Positions 53,950-63,418 of a stretch of DNA of 64,000 bases are shown here, one piece after another. This DNA is from an uncultured Tenacibaculum sp. GTDB taxonomy: Bacteria; Bacteroidota; Bacteroidia; Flavobacteriales; Flavobacteriaceae. Every line of letters starts with the position of its first letter. Position 1 is the first letter of the stretch. The notes beneath the pieces are model-generated. The model searched no databases and was not told where the DNA came from. It saw only the letters and a program-made list of their open reading frames with translations. A program made the translations under genes and the position numbers. Where the stretch lies: NCBI RefSeq assembly GCF_947495995.1, contig NZ_CANMAX010000002.1:310001-374000 (forward strand), written 5' to 3'.

Positions 53950-55131
53950 CTACTTAGTTTTTGTGTTGATAATCAAAATATTAGAATCGTTAACTGTTTT
54001 TGTGCAGAAAATATAAGTGTCTCCGCCAGTTTTAATTTTTATCTCTTTTCGTATCTGATCTACGGTTTTTGGGAAGTTTCGCACTGTAATATTTGCTTTT
54101 TTTTCTGGTAACTCTTTTGCAATAGTTTTTTTGTTGTATGGTATTGTTTTTAGAACTTGAAATGCTCTTCCAGGGAAATTATCTACTAATTCTTCTGAAG
54201 TATACAGGTGTGTGTTTACATGTAGTTTTTTCAGATTAAATTGAGTTGCAATTTCATTAAATGCACCTGATTTTAAAATTGCAGCATTCGGTTCATATAG
54301 AAAATTTAGAGGCAAACTATATTCAGGAATTATACTATTCCCAGCCGTAAAACTAAATTTTTGAGTATTTGTTTTTGTAATGTTTACAGTTTCAATTGTA
54401 ATTTGACCTTGAAATTCATTTTCTAAAATGAAAAGCAATTCTTTAACATCGTTATCAACTGCAACAACAAAGACTTTCTTTACATGATTTAACTCATTTA
54501 CAGCTGATGAAATATCTAATAACGGAGATGTTTTTATTAGAATTTGATTAGATTTTGATAATAGTAAATCTAAATTCTCAGGTACATTCGGACTGCAATC
54601 TTCTAGTAAGAATACTTTGTTTTTATGTTCATCTCTTCTTGACGGATCAATATAAATACAGTCTAATTTTCCATCATAATTTGATATGAAATCAATTCCA
54701 TTCTCATTTAAGCTTGTGATGTTTTCGCAATTGAGCGCTTTTAAATTGTGATTTACGATACCAGACAATTCATCGTTTATTTCACAATGAAATACTTCAT
54801 CAAATGATTTAGAAAAATAGTATGTATCAACTCCAAATCCACCTGAAATATCGGCAATAGATTTTCCCTTAACTAATGAAGCTTTAAATTCTGCAGTTGT
54901 TTCTGAAGATGTTTGTTCTATAGAAATTTTTGGTGGAAAATAAATGTTTTTTGTGTGAAACCATGTAGGTAATTTTTTCTGACTTTTTTGCTTAGATACA
55001 ATCTGATTTGCTAACTCTTGAATAGAAATATCATCAAACGGACTCCCTTTAAAGATAAGTTTGGTGATATCGCTTTTTAAATTAGAATTTATAAAATCCT
55101 GTACGTCAGTTCTTAAAATATTTGTATTCAA
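53950..55131 (-). CDS. THUMP-like SAM-dependent methyltransferase
   Basis: A 393-residue cytosolic protein: methyltransferase core (about 90-225) with SAM loop DISGGFGVDTYYFS, CEIND, and CIYIDPSRRDEHKNKVF (the DPxR-type catalytic motif), then a C-terminal THUMP-like/ferredoxin-like part (about 265-393; AILKSGAFNEIA). It is similar in layout to Porphyromonas PG_1098. It probably methylates an RNA base, but which is unknown. It is convergent with the SPOR gene side and diverges from the 277-residue barrel protein gene. Confidence 0.85.
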   Translation of the reverse strand: MNTNILRTDVQDFINSNLKSDITKLIFKGSPFDDISIQELANQIVSKQKSQKKLPTWFHTKNIYFPPKISIEQTSSETTAEFKASLVKGKSIADISGGFGVDTYYFSKSFDEVFHCEINDELSGIVNHNLKALNCENITSLNENGIDFISNYDGKLDCIYIDPSRRDEHKNKVFLLEDCSPNVPENLDLLLSKSNQILIKTSPLLDISSAVNELNHVKKVFVVAVDNDVKELLFILENEFQGQITIETVNITKTNTQKFSFTAGNSIIPEYSLPLNFLYEPNAAILKSGAFNEIATQFNLKKLHVNTHLYTSEELVDNFPGRAFQVLKTIPYNKKTIAKELPEKKANITVRNFPKTVDQIRKEIKIKTGGDTYIFCTKTVNDSNILIINTKTK

Positions 55132-55225
55132 AAAAGTGTAAAAATTATGGCTTTAAATACCCAAAAATACTGATATTTTTATGATTTTCGCGCCTCGATA
55201 ATTGCAAATTAATATTTAAATATTT

Positions 55226-56059
55226 ATGATTAAAAATAGTATTTTGACATTATGTGTGGCTTTATGTTCTTTAACAGCTAGCGCACAGTTTTATGTGTCT
55301 TTTAGTGGCGGATATGCATTTGGTGCAGGTGAAAAAGAGTTTGGAACTAATTCTGTTTTAGGTCCGACTGGAATTACTAATTTAGGTACTTTCGAAGGAA
55401 GTTATGGTGAAGGTGTTCAAACTCAATTAAGAGGAGGATACTTTTTCAATGAAAAGTGGGGAGTAGAAGTAGGTGTTGGTTACATTTACGGAACTGATCA
55501 ACAATTTCAACAAGTAGCTGGAATTTTAGATATGAAAACTAGAGGTAGAGCTTTTGGAGCTTCTTTATCTGGTATTTACAACATTACTAAAAACGTTTAT
55601 GTTCGTGCTGGTGTGTTAACTAAAATTGCTGGTAAAACAGAAGCTGTTGTTGATTTAACTTTACCAAACACACTTACTGGTGCTGGTGATTTGAAAGCAG
55701 ATTACACTACAGATTTTAGAGGAGAATTTCCTTTAGGATTTATTGGTGCTGCTGGTTATAAATTCCCAATTTCGGATAACTTATCTTTATTTGCTGAAGT
55801 AGAATATATGGCTATCAATGTAACTAGAGATATTTCTGAGTTAGGTGATTTCAGTGCAACAATTAATGGAACAACTAGTATTCCTGCATCTGTGTTAGCT
55901 CAACAATTAACTACAGGTCCTTTAGCTGCAACTCCTTTATCTGATTTAGCTTTATTATTACAGGATGAGTTACAATGGGGAGAAAATGGATTACCTTCAC
56001 CTGAAGCACCATATTCTTCAATTGGATTTAATTTTGGTATTACTTACAGTTTCAAATAA
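55226..56059 (+). CDS. Outer membrane beta-barrel protein
   Basis: A 277-residue protein with signal peptide (1-20, ending ASAQ) and alternating strands; segments FYVSFSGGYAFGAG, LRGGYFFNEKWGVEVGVGYIYG, GASLSGIYNITKNVYVRAG, and SSIGFNFGITYSFK at the C-terminus with a final aromatic-basic pair typical of small Bacteroidota barrels. A low-complexity insertion (ATPLSDLALLLQDEL) is present before the last strand. Function unknown. It diverges from the methyltransferase gene. Confidence 0.78.
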   Translation: MIKNSILTLCVALCSLTASAQFYVSFSGGYAFGAGEKEFGTNSVLGPTGITNLGTFEGSYGEGVQTQLRGGYFFNEKWGVEVGVGYIYGTDQQFQQVAGILDMKTRGRAFGASLSGIYNITKNVYVRAGVLTKIAGKTEAVVDLTLPNTLTGAGDLKADYTTDFRGEFPLGFIGAAGYKFPISDNLSLFAEVEYMAINVTRDISELGDFSATINGTTSIPASVLAQQLTTGPLAATPLSDLALLLQDELQWGENGLPSPEAPYSSIGFNFGITYSFK

Positions 56060-56082
56060 GAACTTGTAGTATTTAAGAAAAT

Positions 56083-56115
56083 AAAAAAAGAGGCTTTTTA
56101 AAAGCCTCTTTTTTT
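56083..56115. terminator. Bidirectional terminator between the barrel and pentapeptide-repeat genes
   Basis: GAGGCTTT (56090-56097) pairs with AAAGCCTC (56101-56108), extended by A/T pairs to a stem of about 15 bp; loop 3 nt; T-run after it. Confidence 0.85.
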
Positions 56116-57058
56116 ATTCTAATCCTTTGACATCTTTCAATTCTGAGAGATTAAAGTTTGTGTTTTTAATTGTTGCATCAGTAAAATCTGCACCACTAAT
56201 GTTTTTAGCTTTAGTAATTCTTGCGTCAGTTAAGTTAGCTCCTTTAAAAGAAGTGTTTCTTGCCCAACCATTTGAGAATTGAATCTTAGTAAGATTCGCT
56301 CCTGTTAAATCGGCGTTATCTAAGTTAGCGGCATTCAACTCACAGTTTTTTAAATTAGAATGAGATAAATTGATTCCTGATAAATGCTTTCCTGATAAGT
56401 TTGTGTTTCTAAGATCACAATAAGAAAAATCAGTATTATCAAATATTGCGCTCAATTCAGCTTTTGTCATATTAGATTCTAATAAATATAAAAGTAGTTG
56501 AGTTCTTTCTGGGCTATAAAAAACAGTTGAATGTCCGTCTTCATCTAAATAGTTGTATGGTTTTAATACACTACATAATCCAACTATTCTTTTCTTTGCA
56601 CCTTTAAAACCTTTGTTATCTATGGCGTCATATAAATTTGCTAATTGATAACTATATGAAGATCTTCTTGAACTTTCGACTAAAAGATTTTGAGTTCTAA
56701 TTAAATCATTTTGTTTGATTAAAATATATAATGAAATTAATGAAGGTACGATTGAGAATAATAATAAAATTACGCTAAACATACGTACTCTTAAGAATCT
56801 CTTTACTAAAGCTGTAAGTAAGGTTGCAGAAGTATCTGGCGAAACATGCTTTTCTGAGTGAAATTCAACAAACCAATTATTAAAACTTTTATTTAAAGTT
56901 GCTCCAGTAAACAACTTCCAAGACCAAGTCAACGTTTTTTTAGTACGTTCTTGTTTACGTTTTTCTTTAGATTTTGCTTTGTCTACTTTCGAACGAAGCG
57001 CTTCATTTTCTTTCTGTAATTTCTCTAATTCATTTTGGAGATTATCTTCCATATTCAT
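56114..57058 (-). CDS. Coiled-coil, membrane, pentapeptide-repeat protein
   Basis: A 314-residue protein: N-terminal coiled coil (about 5-40, LQNELEKLQKENEALRSKV), a membrane helix (about 93-115), and a C-terminal pentapeptide-repeat right-handed beta-helix (about 215-305; LRNTNLSGKHLSGINLSHSN and ANLDNADLTGANL). It is 3 nt after prmC in the same direction. A membrane-anchored pentapeptide protein with a cytosolic coiled coil is unusual. Its role is unknown; DNA-gyrase protection is known for soluble pentapeptide proteins but is not implied here. Confidence 0.82.
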   Translation of the reverse strand: MNMEDNLQNELEKLQKENEALRSKVDKAKSKEKRKQERTKKTLTWSWKLFTGATLNKSFNNWFVEFHSEKHVSPDTSATLLTALVKRFLRVRMFSVILLLFSIVPSLISLYILIKQNDLIRTQNLLVESSRRSSYSYQLANLYDAIDNKGFKGAKKRIVGLCSVLKPYNYLDEDGHSTVFYSPERTQLLLYLLESNMTKAELSAIFDNTDFSYCDLRNTNLSGKHLSGINLSHSNLKNCELNAANLDNADLTGANLTKIQFSNGWARNTSFKGANLTDARITKAKNISGADFTDATIKNTNFNLSELKDVKGLE

Positions 57059-57061
57059 TAT

Positions 57062-57907
57062 TTAAAGATTGGCTTTAATCATTCTATTATTTCCAAACAA
57101 ATCTCGCTTTAAAATAACATTAGAGAAATTTTTGTCTTCAAGCATTTGTTTGGTTTCGTTTCCTAAGTACTGATTAATTTCAAAAAAAAGTAAACCATTA
57201 GGATTCAAAGCTGTTTTTGCAATATCGGCAATTCTTTTATAAAAAATCAAAGGATTATCGTCTTCTACAAATAACGCTAAATGTGGTTCATTATTTAGTA
57301 CGTTGTTTTTTATTTCTTCTTTTTCTAAATTTCTAACATAAGGCGGATTAGAAACTATAATATCGAATGTGTTTTCTAACTCTTTTTCAGAAAGTATATC
57401 ATGTAAGAGAAAAGTAACATCAACATTATTGTTTTTCGCATTTTTCTTAGCTGTTTCGATTGCTTTCTCAGAGATATCTAAAGCAAATACTTCTGCAGTG
57501 GGAATCTCTTTTTTTAAAGTGATAGGAATGCAACCTGATCCTGTACCAATATCAAGAATTTTAATATTGTCGTTTTCTGAAGAAAACTCCTTAATCCAAG
57601 TAATCAGTTCTTCAGTTTCTGGTCTAGGAATTAACACATTAGAATTCACTTCAAAATTATATCCATAAAATTCTGTGTTTCCTAAAATGTATTGTAAAGG
57701 TTCTTCAACCTTTAATCGTTTTGTGATATTAGTTAATTCAGATAGTGTCTCAGTTGTGATTTCGGTATCTCCTTTAGTAAATACAGCAATTGTATCCAGC
57801 TCCATTTTAGCTTCTATTATTCTAAAAAAAAAGCTGTCTATCTCTTTTTTAGGATATAAATCCTTTAGTTCGTTATTAAAAAAACTTCTGAAGTCGTTTA
57901 GCTTCAT
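57062..57907 (-). CDS. prmC: Peptide chain release factor N5-glutamine methyltransferase
   Basis: A 281-residue cytosolic methyltransferase that modifies the GGQ glutamine of release factors RF1/RF2. SAM loop ILDIGTGSGCIPI (about 113-125), catalytic SNPPYV (about 182-187) and PLQYILGNTEFYGYNF and NVLIPRPETEELI in the N-terminal part are the PrmC signatures. Length is normal. It is followed after 3 nt by the pentapeptide-repeat gene. Confidence 0.94.
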   Translation of the reverse strand: MKLNDFRSFFNNELKDLYPKKEIDSFFFRIIEAKMELDTIAVFTKGDTEITTETLSELTNITKRLKVEEPLQYILGNTEFYGYNFEVNSNVLIPRPETEELITWIKEFSSENDNIKILDIGTGSGCIPITLKKEIPTAEVFALDISEKAIETAKKNAKNNNVDVTFLLHDILSEKELENTFDIIVSNPPYVRNLEKEEIKNNVLNNEPHLALFVEDDNPLIFYKRIADIAKTALNPNGLLFFEINQYLGNETKQMLEDKNFSNVILKRDLFGNNRMIKANL

Positions 57908-57925
57908 ATATTCAAGGTAAATTGG

Positions 57926-57933
57926 TACTTTTG
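57926..57933 (+). promoter_or_regulatory. -7 element of the 57958-61534 operon
   Basis: TACTTTTG at 57926-57933 matches TAnnTTTG. It lies 25 bp before the ATG at 57958, and starts the transcript for the lipoprotein, ribD, HAD, EamA and YigZ genes. No convincing -33 is seen. Confidence 0.45.
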
Positions 57934-57957
57934 AAGTATCAAATTTAGATAAAACAA

Positions 57958-58422
57958 ATGAAGAATTTAATTTATTTCATCCTTACTTGTTTCTTTTTAA
58001 TGAATTGTACAGTACGAAAGAAACCAACCTTTATTAAAATAGATGATATTAAATTCATTTCATTAAAATTAGACACTGTTAGATTACAAGCAAAAGCTTA
58101 TTTTAAGAATGAAAATGATATAGGAGGGAAGCTTTCTACTGATGAAATTAAAGTCATTGTAAATGGTGAACAAGTAGCTCAAGTTTCTTCTGAGGAATTT
58201 AAAGTTCCTGCTAACAAAGAGTTTTCTATACCTTTAAATGTAGCTGTTCCGGCAAGTAAAGTTTTCAATAAGAAAAAAGGAGGATTGCTTGAAGGCTTAT
58301 TAAATTCTTTAATAAATAACGATTTAAAAGTTCAGTTTAAAGGAGATATTAAATACAGAGTTTTAGGAGTTTCTAATACTTATAGTATAGATAAAACAGA
58401 GGAAGTAAAAATAAAATTTTAA
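57958..58422 (+). CDS. LEA type 2-like lipoprotein
   Basis: A 154-residue lipoprotein: signal peptide and lipobox LMNC (Cys17), then a WHy/LEA-14-like immunoglobulin fold (about 30-154) with LKLDTVRLQAKAYFKNENDIGGKLSTDEI and EFSIPLNVAVPASK, the two main strands of the family. It is outer-membrane- or periplasm-associated. Function unknown. It ends 3 nt before ribD, so it belongs to the same operon. Confidence 0.78.
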   Translation: MKNLIYFILTCFFLMNCTVRKKPTFIKIDDIKFISLKLDTVRLQAKAYFKNENDIGGKLSTDEIKVIVNGEQVAQVSSEEFKVPANKEFSIPLNVAVPASKVFNKKKGGLLEGLLNSLINNDLKVQFKGDIKYRVLGVSNTYSIDKTEEVKIKF

Positions 58423-58425
58423 GCG

Positions 58426-59463
58426 ATGAATTTTGAAGTAAAATACATGGCTAGATGTCTTGAATTGGCCAAAAATGGTATTGGTACAACAAGACCAAAT
58501 CCTTCTGTTGGAGCAGTAATTGTTCATGATGGAAAAATTATAGGAGAAGGTTATACAACTCCTTATGGTGGGCCACATGCTGAAGTAATTGCAGTTGGAT
58601 CTGTTAAAGACGAAACGTTATTACAACATTCAACAATGTATGTAACGTTAGAACCTTGTTCACATCATGGTAAAACGCCTCCTTGTGCAGATTTAATTGT
58701 CCGTAAAAAAATAGCTAACGTTGTTATAGGAACAGTAGATACGAATGATTTAGTTGCTGGTGAAGGTATTAAAAGATTGAAAAAAGCAGGCTGTAATGTT
58801 CATGTTGGTGTTTTAGAAAAGGAATGTAAAAAGCATCATAAGCGTTTTTTCACTGTTCAAAATAAACAAAGACCTTATATAATTCTTAAGTGGGCGCAAA
58901 CAGAAAATGGTTTTATAGCTCCTAACGAAAAAGAACTTCAAGAACCTGTCTGGATTTCAAATGAATATTCAAAACAGTTAGTACATAAATGGCGTAGCGA
59001 AGAACATGCAATTTTAGTTGGAACAAATACCGTTACAGCTGATAATCCTAAATTAAATGTTCGAAGTTGGACAGGAATTAATCCTGTTAGGGTGATTATA
59101 GATCGAACATTAAAACTATCAAACGAGCTAGATGTTTTTGATGATTCTGCAAAAACGATAGTTATTACTGAAGAAGACAAAGTTTCAACTGATAATATAG
59201 CTTTTGAAAAAATAGATTTTTCAAAAAATGTTGCTTCTCAGATTTCAAATGTATTACATCAGCATAGGATTCAATCAGTAATTATTGAAGGCGGAACTCA
59301 AACATTGCAAACTTTTATAGATGAAAATTTATGGGATGAAGCCAGAGTTTTTTCAGGACCAGCTTCTTTCGATAATGGTATCGTAGCTCCTGTTTTAAAA
59401 GCTAATCTTCATTCAGAAGAAAAAATTAAAAATAACACATTAAGATACTTTTTTAATGATTAA
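58426..59463 (+). CDS. ribD: Bifunctional riboflavin biosynthesis protein RibD (deaminase/reductase)
   Basis: A 345-residue enzyme of riboflavin synthesis: an N-terminal pyrimidine deaminase (about 1-145) with the zinc motif His51-Ala-Glu53 and PCSHHGKTPPC (Cys78, Cys87), and a C-terminal NADPH reductase (about 150-345; SEEHAILVGTNTVTADNPKLNVR). Both halves look complete. It overlaps the next HAD gene by 8 nt. The other rib genes are not here, so they are dispersed, as is common in Bacteroidota. Confidence 0.95.
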   Translation: MNFEVKYMARCLELAKNGIGTTRPNPSVGAVIVHDGKIIGEGYTTPYGGPHAEVIAVGSVKDETLLQHSTMYVTLEPCSHHGKTPPCADLIVRKKIANVVIGTVDTNDLVAGEGIKRLKKAGCNVHVGVLEKECKKHHKRFFTVQNKQRPYIILKWAQTENGFIAPNEKELQEPVWISNEYSKQLVHKWRSEEHAILVGTNTVTADNPKLNVRSWTGINPVRVIIDRTLKLSNELDVFDDSAKTIVITEEDKVSTDNIAFEKIDFSKNVASQISNVLHQHRIQSVIIEGGTQTLQTFIDENLWDEARVFSGPASFDNGIVAPVLKANLHSEEKIKNNTLRYFFND

Positions 59464-60067
59464 AAATATCATTTTCGATTTTGGTGATGTATTCATCAAT
59501 TTAGATAAACAAGCAACTTATGTTGCATTAGCCAAATTAGGCGTTACAGAGATTTCTGATAGTATGATGAAAGTATATTTCGATTACGAAATGGGTTTAA
59601 TTACAACTCAAGAATTTGTGAATTACTTTCATGAAGAATTTAAAATAGAAAAAGACGCTCTTATCGATGCTTGGAATGCTATTTTGTTAGATTTTCCGCT
59701 GCATAGATTAAAGTTCTTAAAAGAGTTAGCAACATCAAATAAATACAGATTGTTCTTATTAAGTAATACGAATGATTTGCATATTTCATGGATTCAAAAT
59801 GATTGGGGAGATGTTTTATATAACGAGTTTAAATCGTGTTACGAACAATTCTATTTATCTCATGAAATTAATTTAAGAAAGCCAAATACAAATATTTATC
59901 AGTTTGTTTTAGATGAAAATGATTTAGTTCCTGAAGAAACTTTCTTTATTGATGATACGAAAGAAAATACAGATGCAGCGAATACATTAGGAATTAAGGT
60001 TTGGAATATAATTCCAGGAGAAGAAGATGTAGTTGATTTATTATCTAGACCAGAGTTTACTTTATGA
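59456..60067 (+). CDS. HAD-superfamily hydrolase
   Basis: A 203-residue HAD subfamily IA enzyme. Motif I is DFGDVF (catalytic Asp in the DxGDV form), motif II LLSNTND, motif III Lys in LRKPNTNIY and motif IV FFIDDTKEN. Next to ribD and coupled to it by an 8-nt overlap, it may dephosphorylate the riboflavin-pathway intermediate 5-amino-6-ribitylamino-uracil phosphate, a step for which HAD enzymes are known, but this is inference from position only. Confidence 0.88.
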   Translation: MIKNIIFDFGDVFINLDKQATYVALAKLGVTEISDSMMKVYFDYEMGLITTQEFVNYFHEEFKIEKDALIDAWNAILLDFPLHRLKFLKELATSNKYRLFLLSNTNDLHISWIQNDWGDVLYNEFKSCYEQFYLSHEINLRKPNTNIYQFVLDENDLVPEETFFIDDTKENTDAANTLGIKVWNIIPGEEDVVDLLSRPEFTL

Positions 60068-60927
60068 TTTATTTAGTTTTAAGCATTTTAATATCGAGTA
60101 GTTTATACGTTATTTTTAAATATTTCGAACGTTTTAAAGTAGATACTTTTCAAGCTATTGTAGTAAATTATATAGTAGCTTTTGTAATCGGATATTTATA
60201 CTCACCAGTAAAATTACCAATAGCAGAAATTCCTAATCAATCTTGGTTTTTTGGAGCTTGTATTTTAGGTTTTTTGTTTATAACAATTTTTAATTTAATG
60301 GCACTAACGTCACAAAGAAACGGATTGTCTGTAGCTTCTGTTTCTGGAAGAATGGCTGTTGTAATTCCTATTATTTTTGGAGTGTTTTTATACAACGAAA
60401 GTGTTACAATTATTAAAGTTGTTGGAATTCTATTAGCACTAATTGCAGTATATCTAACTTCAGTTAAAAAGAGTAGTGATAAAATAGGGAAGAGTTCTCT
60501 GTTTTTTCCGGCTTTATTATTCTTAGGATCAGGAGCAATAGATACGTTACTTAAATACACTGAAGTGAATCATGTATCTGAAGAAAATGTGTCTATCTTT
60601 TCAGCTTCAATTTTTGGAATAGCTTTTATCTTAGGTATTTTATACTTAATATTTCAATTGATAACTAAGAATCAGAAAATCAATACTAGAAACATTATTG
60701 GAGGTATAGCTTTAGGAATTCCTAATTACTTTTCCATAGAATTTTTAATTCGTGCATTAAAAATTGAAGGTTTTGATAGCGCAATACTATTTACAATCAA
60801 CAATGTAAGTATAGTTTTGTTAAGTACAATTGTAGGTTTATTCTTATTTAGTGAAAAATTAGAAAATAGAAACTGGATTGGAATTTTATTAGCAGTTGTA
60901 AGTATTGTCTTAATTACAGTTGTTTAA
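60064..60927 (+). CDS. EamA/DMT-family transporter
   Basis: A 287-residue inner membrane protein with about ten membrane helices in two EamA repeats, seen as hydrophobic segments throughout; the second half contains GGIALGIPNYFSIEFLIRALK and ILLAVVSIVLITVV at the end. It overlaps the HAD gene by 4 nt. It may export a metabolite; substrate unknown, although the ribD context makes a flavin-related compound a possibility. Confidence 0.8.
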   Translation: MIYLVLSILISSSLYVIFKYFERFKVDTFQAIVVNYIVAFVIGYLYSPVKLPIAEIPNQSWFFGACILGFLFITIFNLMALTSQRNGLSVASVSGRMAVVIPIIFGVFLYNESVTIIKVVGILLALIAVYLTSVKKSSDKIGKSSLFFPALLFLGSGAIDTLLKYTEVNHVSEENVSIFSASIFGIAFILGILYLIFQLITKNQKINTRNIIGGIALGIPNYFSIEFLIRALKIEGFDSAILFTINNVSIVLLSTIVGLFLFSEKLENRNWIGILLAVVSIVLITVV

Positions 60928-60928
60928 T

Positions 60929-61534
60929 ATGGAAAAAGACACCTATAAAACAATTGTAAAACCTTCTGAAGAAACTTTATTTAAAGATAGAAATAGTAAG
61001 TTTTTTGGTTATGCTTTTCCTGTACATTCTGAGGAAGATATAAAGCGCTGTTTAGAAGAACTTCGAAAAAAACATCATACCGCTCGTCATCATTGTTATG
61101 CGTGGCAATTAGGAACAGAGTCTATTCGTTTTAGAGCAAATGACGATGGAGAACCAAATAATTCTGCAGGTCAGCCGATATACGGACAAATTCAGGCTTT
61201 CGATGTAACCAATGTTTTAATTGTTTCTGTTCGTTATTTCGGAGGAACAAAATTGGGTGTTGGAGGTTTAATAAATGCTTATAGATCATCAGCTCAACTT
61301 GCATTAGATGCTTCTGAAATTATTGAAAAAACAATAGATGTTCATTATAAATTAAAATTCGGATACGATTTAATGAATAAAGTTCAGCGAGTTATAAAAG
61401 AAAGAAATATTACTATTATTAATCAAAAATTAGAATTAGATTGCGAGTATATAATTTCTGTACGAAAGAAAGATGCTGAAAGTCTTTTTAATACTTTTGA
61501 AAGTATCTATCAGTTAGAGATTTCTGAAATATAA
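60929..61534 (+). CDS. YigZ/IMPACT-family protein
   Basis: A 201-residue cytosolic protein of the UPF0029 (IMPACT N-terminal) family: YAFPVHSEEDIKRCLEELRKKHHTARHHCYAW, DDGEPNNSAGQPIYGQI (the conserved GEPxxxAG) and YFGGTKLGVGGLINAYRSSA. The C-terminal DUF1949 domain follows. The ORF can also start at the TTG at 60920, three codons upstream, but that would lie within the EamA stop codon region; ATG 60929 is preferred. Function not established. Confidence 0.88.
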   Translation: MEKDTYKTIVKPSEETLFKDRNSKFFGYAFPVHSEEDIKRCLEELRKKHHTARHHCYAWQLGTESIRFRANDDGEPNNSAGQPIYGQIQAFDVTNVLIVSVRYFGGTKLGVGGLINAYRSSAQLALDASEIIEKTIDVHYKLKFGYDLMNKVQRVIKERNITIINQKLELDCEYIISVRKKDAESLFNTFESIYQLEISEI

Positions 61535-61603
61535 TATAATCCCCAAAAAATAGTTAGAATAGTATCCAGAGTACTTTTTTTGATTATTTCTTATTAATTT
61601 TTT

Positions 61604-62950
61604 ATGCATAAAAGATTTTTATTTCTACTGCTTTTTTGCAGTATCAATAGTATTATTTTAGCTCAAAACTACTTATACGACACAGAACAATTCGGAATTA
61701 AAGGAGCAACTTTAGGAGGTTCTGTAATTGCTGGAGCAGACGATGAAAGTATGACTTTCTATAACCCAGCTGCGATTCATAAAGCACCATCACAAGTAAG
61801 TGTTTCTTTATTTCAACCTGCAATACGAACTTTCGGATTCGATAATTTCTGGGGAGGAAATGAAACCAGTCAATTAAATACAAACTTTGGTTTACGACCT
61901 TCTCTAATCTCATTTAAAGTTAACATTAAAGGATTTGATATTGCTTTTATTAAAATAAGTAAAAGTGTGCTTACAGATACTTTTAGTGCAAAACGTGAAA
62001 GAACCAATGGAAATGATTTAACTACACAGTTTTTCGAGTATAAGTATACAGGCGAAGATAGTTGGTTTGGAGTAGGTTCAAGTTTTAACATTGCACCGAA
62101 AATGCATTTAGGTTTGAGTCAGTTTTTAACTGTTGCTGATTTCAGCTACGGAAACAATATTCTAATTGAACAATTTGATATGACTAATAACTCAGCAACA
62201 TCAAATAGTTTTTTTAATGCACAACAAAACAGTATTTATGGAGATATAGGCTTTATTACAAAACTTGGTTTTTTATATGATTCTGCTGATCATGATTTTG
62301 GTGTTACGATAACAACTCCAAAGTATTTAAGAGTAAATAGTTACGGAGAATTCACAAGTACTTTTGTAAATATCGATAGTGCTACAAACGAATCTACACA
62401 GATAATAGATAACGAAATTGATACTGAGATTAAAACTCCTTGGGAATTTTCTTTAGGATATAGTTATCTTTTTGAGACAGGAAGTAAAATTTGGGCAACA
62501 GCAAGTTATTATTCAAGTATTTCAGAATATGAAATGGGAGTAATTGAATCTGTAAGCAATAATGCTTCTTGGGTTAATGGTAGTGAAGGAGTATTTAATG
62601 TAGGAATTGGGTATTCAAGAAAAATCAACAATAAAATTGAACTTTCAGGAGGATTACGAACAAATAATTTTGCTTACAGAAACAGACAATCAGTAAATAA
62701 TGAACTTAGAAATACAATTTTAGATGGAAATCATATTCATTTTGTGGTAGGAACTAAGTTTGAATTTAGAAGGCATAATGTTTTAGTAGGATTAGATTGG
62801 GGAACTTTAGTAGAAGCTCCAGGAGAAGGAAATTTTCAATTCTTGAATAATATTGGAAGGTTAAGTCCTAATTTAAGAGGATTAAAAAAGAACAATATCA
62901 ATGTATTACTAACCTATAGATTCATTATTGATGAATTGATTAAATTGTAA
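61604..62950 (+). CDS. FadL/OmpP1-like outer membrane transporter
   Basis: A 448-residue beta-barrel: signal peptide (1-20, ending ILAQ), then ATLGGSVIAGADDESMTFYNPAAIHKAPSQ, the FadL N-terminal plug/first strand with NPA motif. The remaining alternating strands end in FRINIDELIKL-type C-terminus (LTYRFIIDELIKL). The family moves hydrophobic substrates such as long-chain fatty acids. The gene starts 70 nt after YigZ with no clear promoter of its own, so may continue the operon. Confidence 0.82.
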   Translation: MHKRFLFLLLFCSINSIILAQNYLYDTEQFGIKGATLGGSVIAGADDESMTFYNPAAIHKAPSQVSVSLFQPAIRTFGFDNFWGGNETSQLNTNFGLRPSLISFKVNIKGFDIAFIKISKSVLTDTFSAKRERTNGNDLTTQFFEYKYTGEDSWFGVGSSFNIAPKMHLGLSQFLTVADFSYGNNILIEQFDMTNNSATSNSFFNAQQNSIYGDIGFITKLGFLYDSADHDFGVTITTPKYLRVNSYGEFTSTFVNIDSATNESTQIIDNEIDTEIKTPWEFSLGYSYLFETGSKIWATASYYSSISEYEMGVIESVSNNASWVNGSEGVFNVGIGYSRKINNKIELSGGLRTNNFAYRNRQSVNNELRNTILDGNHIHFVVGTKFEFRRHNVLVGLDWGTLVEAPGEGNFQFLNNIGRLSPNLRGLKKNNINVLLTYRFIIDELIKL

Positions 62951-62968
62951 GAAGTTAAAAATTATGCT

Positions 62969-63418
62969 ATGGATTTAGAAGCTATAAAATCTAACTATGC
63001 TCAAATGGATAATTATGAGTTAATTAAGTTAGTTGATGAAATTGAAAAATTAAGAGAAGAAATTATACCGGTATTAAAAACAGAGTTAACAAAGAGAAAT
63101 GAAGCTTTGGCTGTAGAAAAAATTGATACTTTTCTAAATCGTGATAAAAATAAAAAAGAAGTAGATTTAGAAGAGTTAGTAGACATTGATGAATATGTAA
63201 GCCAACGTTTAGCCTCAGGAGAATTAATGGAAAATATTGTTGATGATTTAAAAAGTAGAGGAGTAGATTTGGTATCTAGAACTCTAGAAAGATCATTAGA
63301 ACAAGAAAGTTATATTGATAGTTTATTAGAAAATTCTTCAAATACATTCACGAAAGAGCATTTGAAAAGGAAATATGCTATGAATGATGATGAGATAAAA
63401 TCATCCAGCAAAAAGTGA
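62969..63418 (+). CDS. Small alpha-helical protein of unknown function
   Basis: A 149-residue charged, mostly helical protein without a signal peptide. The middle has VDLEELVDIDEYVSQRLASGELMENIVDDLKSRGVDLVSR, which resembles the helical (DUF2007-like or chaperone-like) regulators in Bacteroidota but I do not recognise it. It is 18 nt after the FadL-like gene and its stop overlaps the next small gene by 4 nt (GTGA), so the two are coupled. Confidence 0.65.
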   Translation: MDLEAIKSNYAQMDNYELIKLVDEIEKLREEIIPVLKTELTKRNEALAVEKIDTFLNRDKNKKEVDLEELVDIDEYVSQRLASGELMENIVDDLKSRGVDLVSRTLERSLEQESYIDSLLENSSNTFTKEHLKRKYAMNDDEIKSSSKK

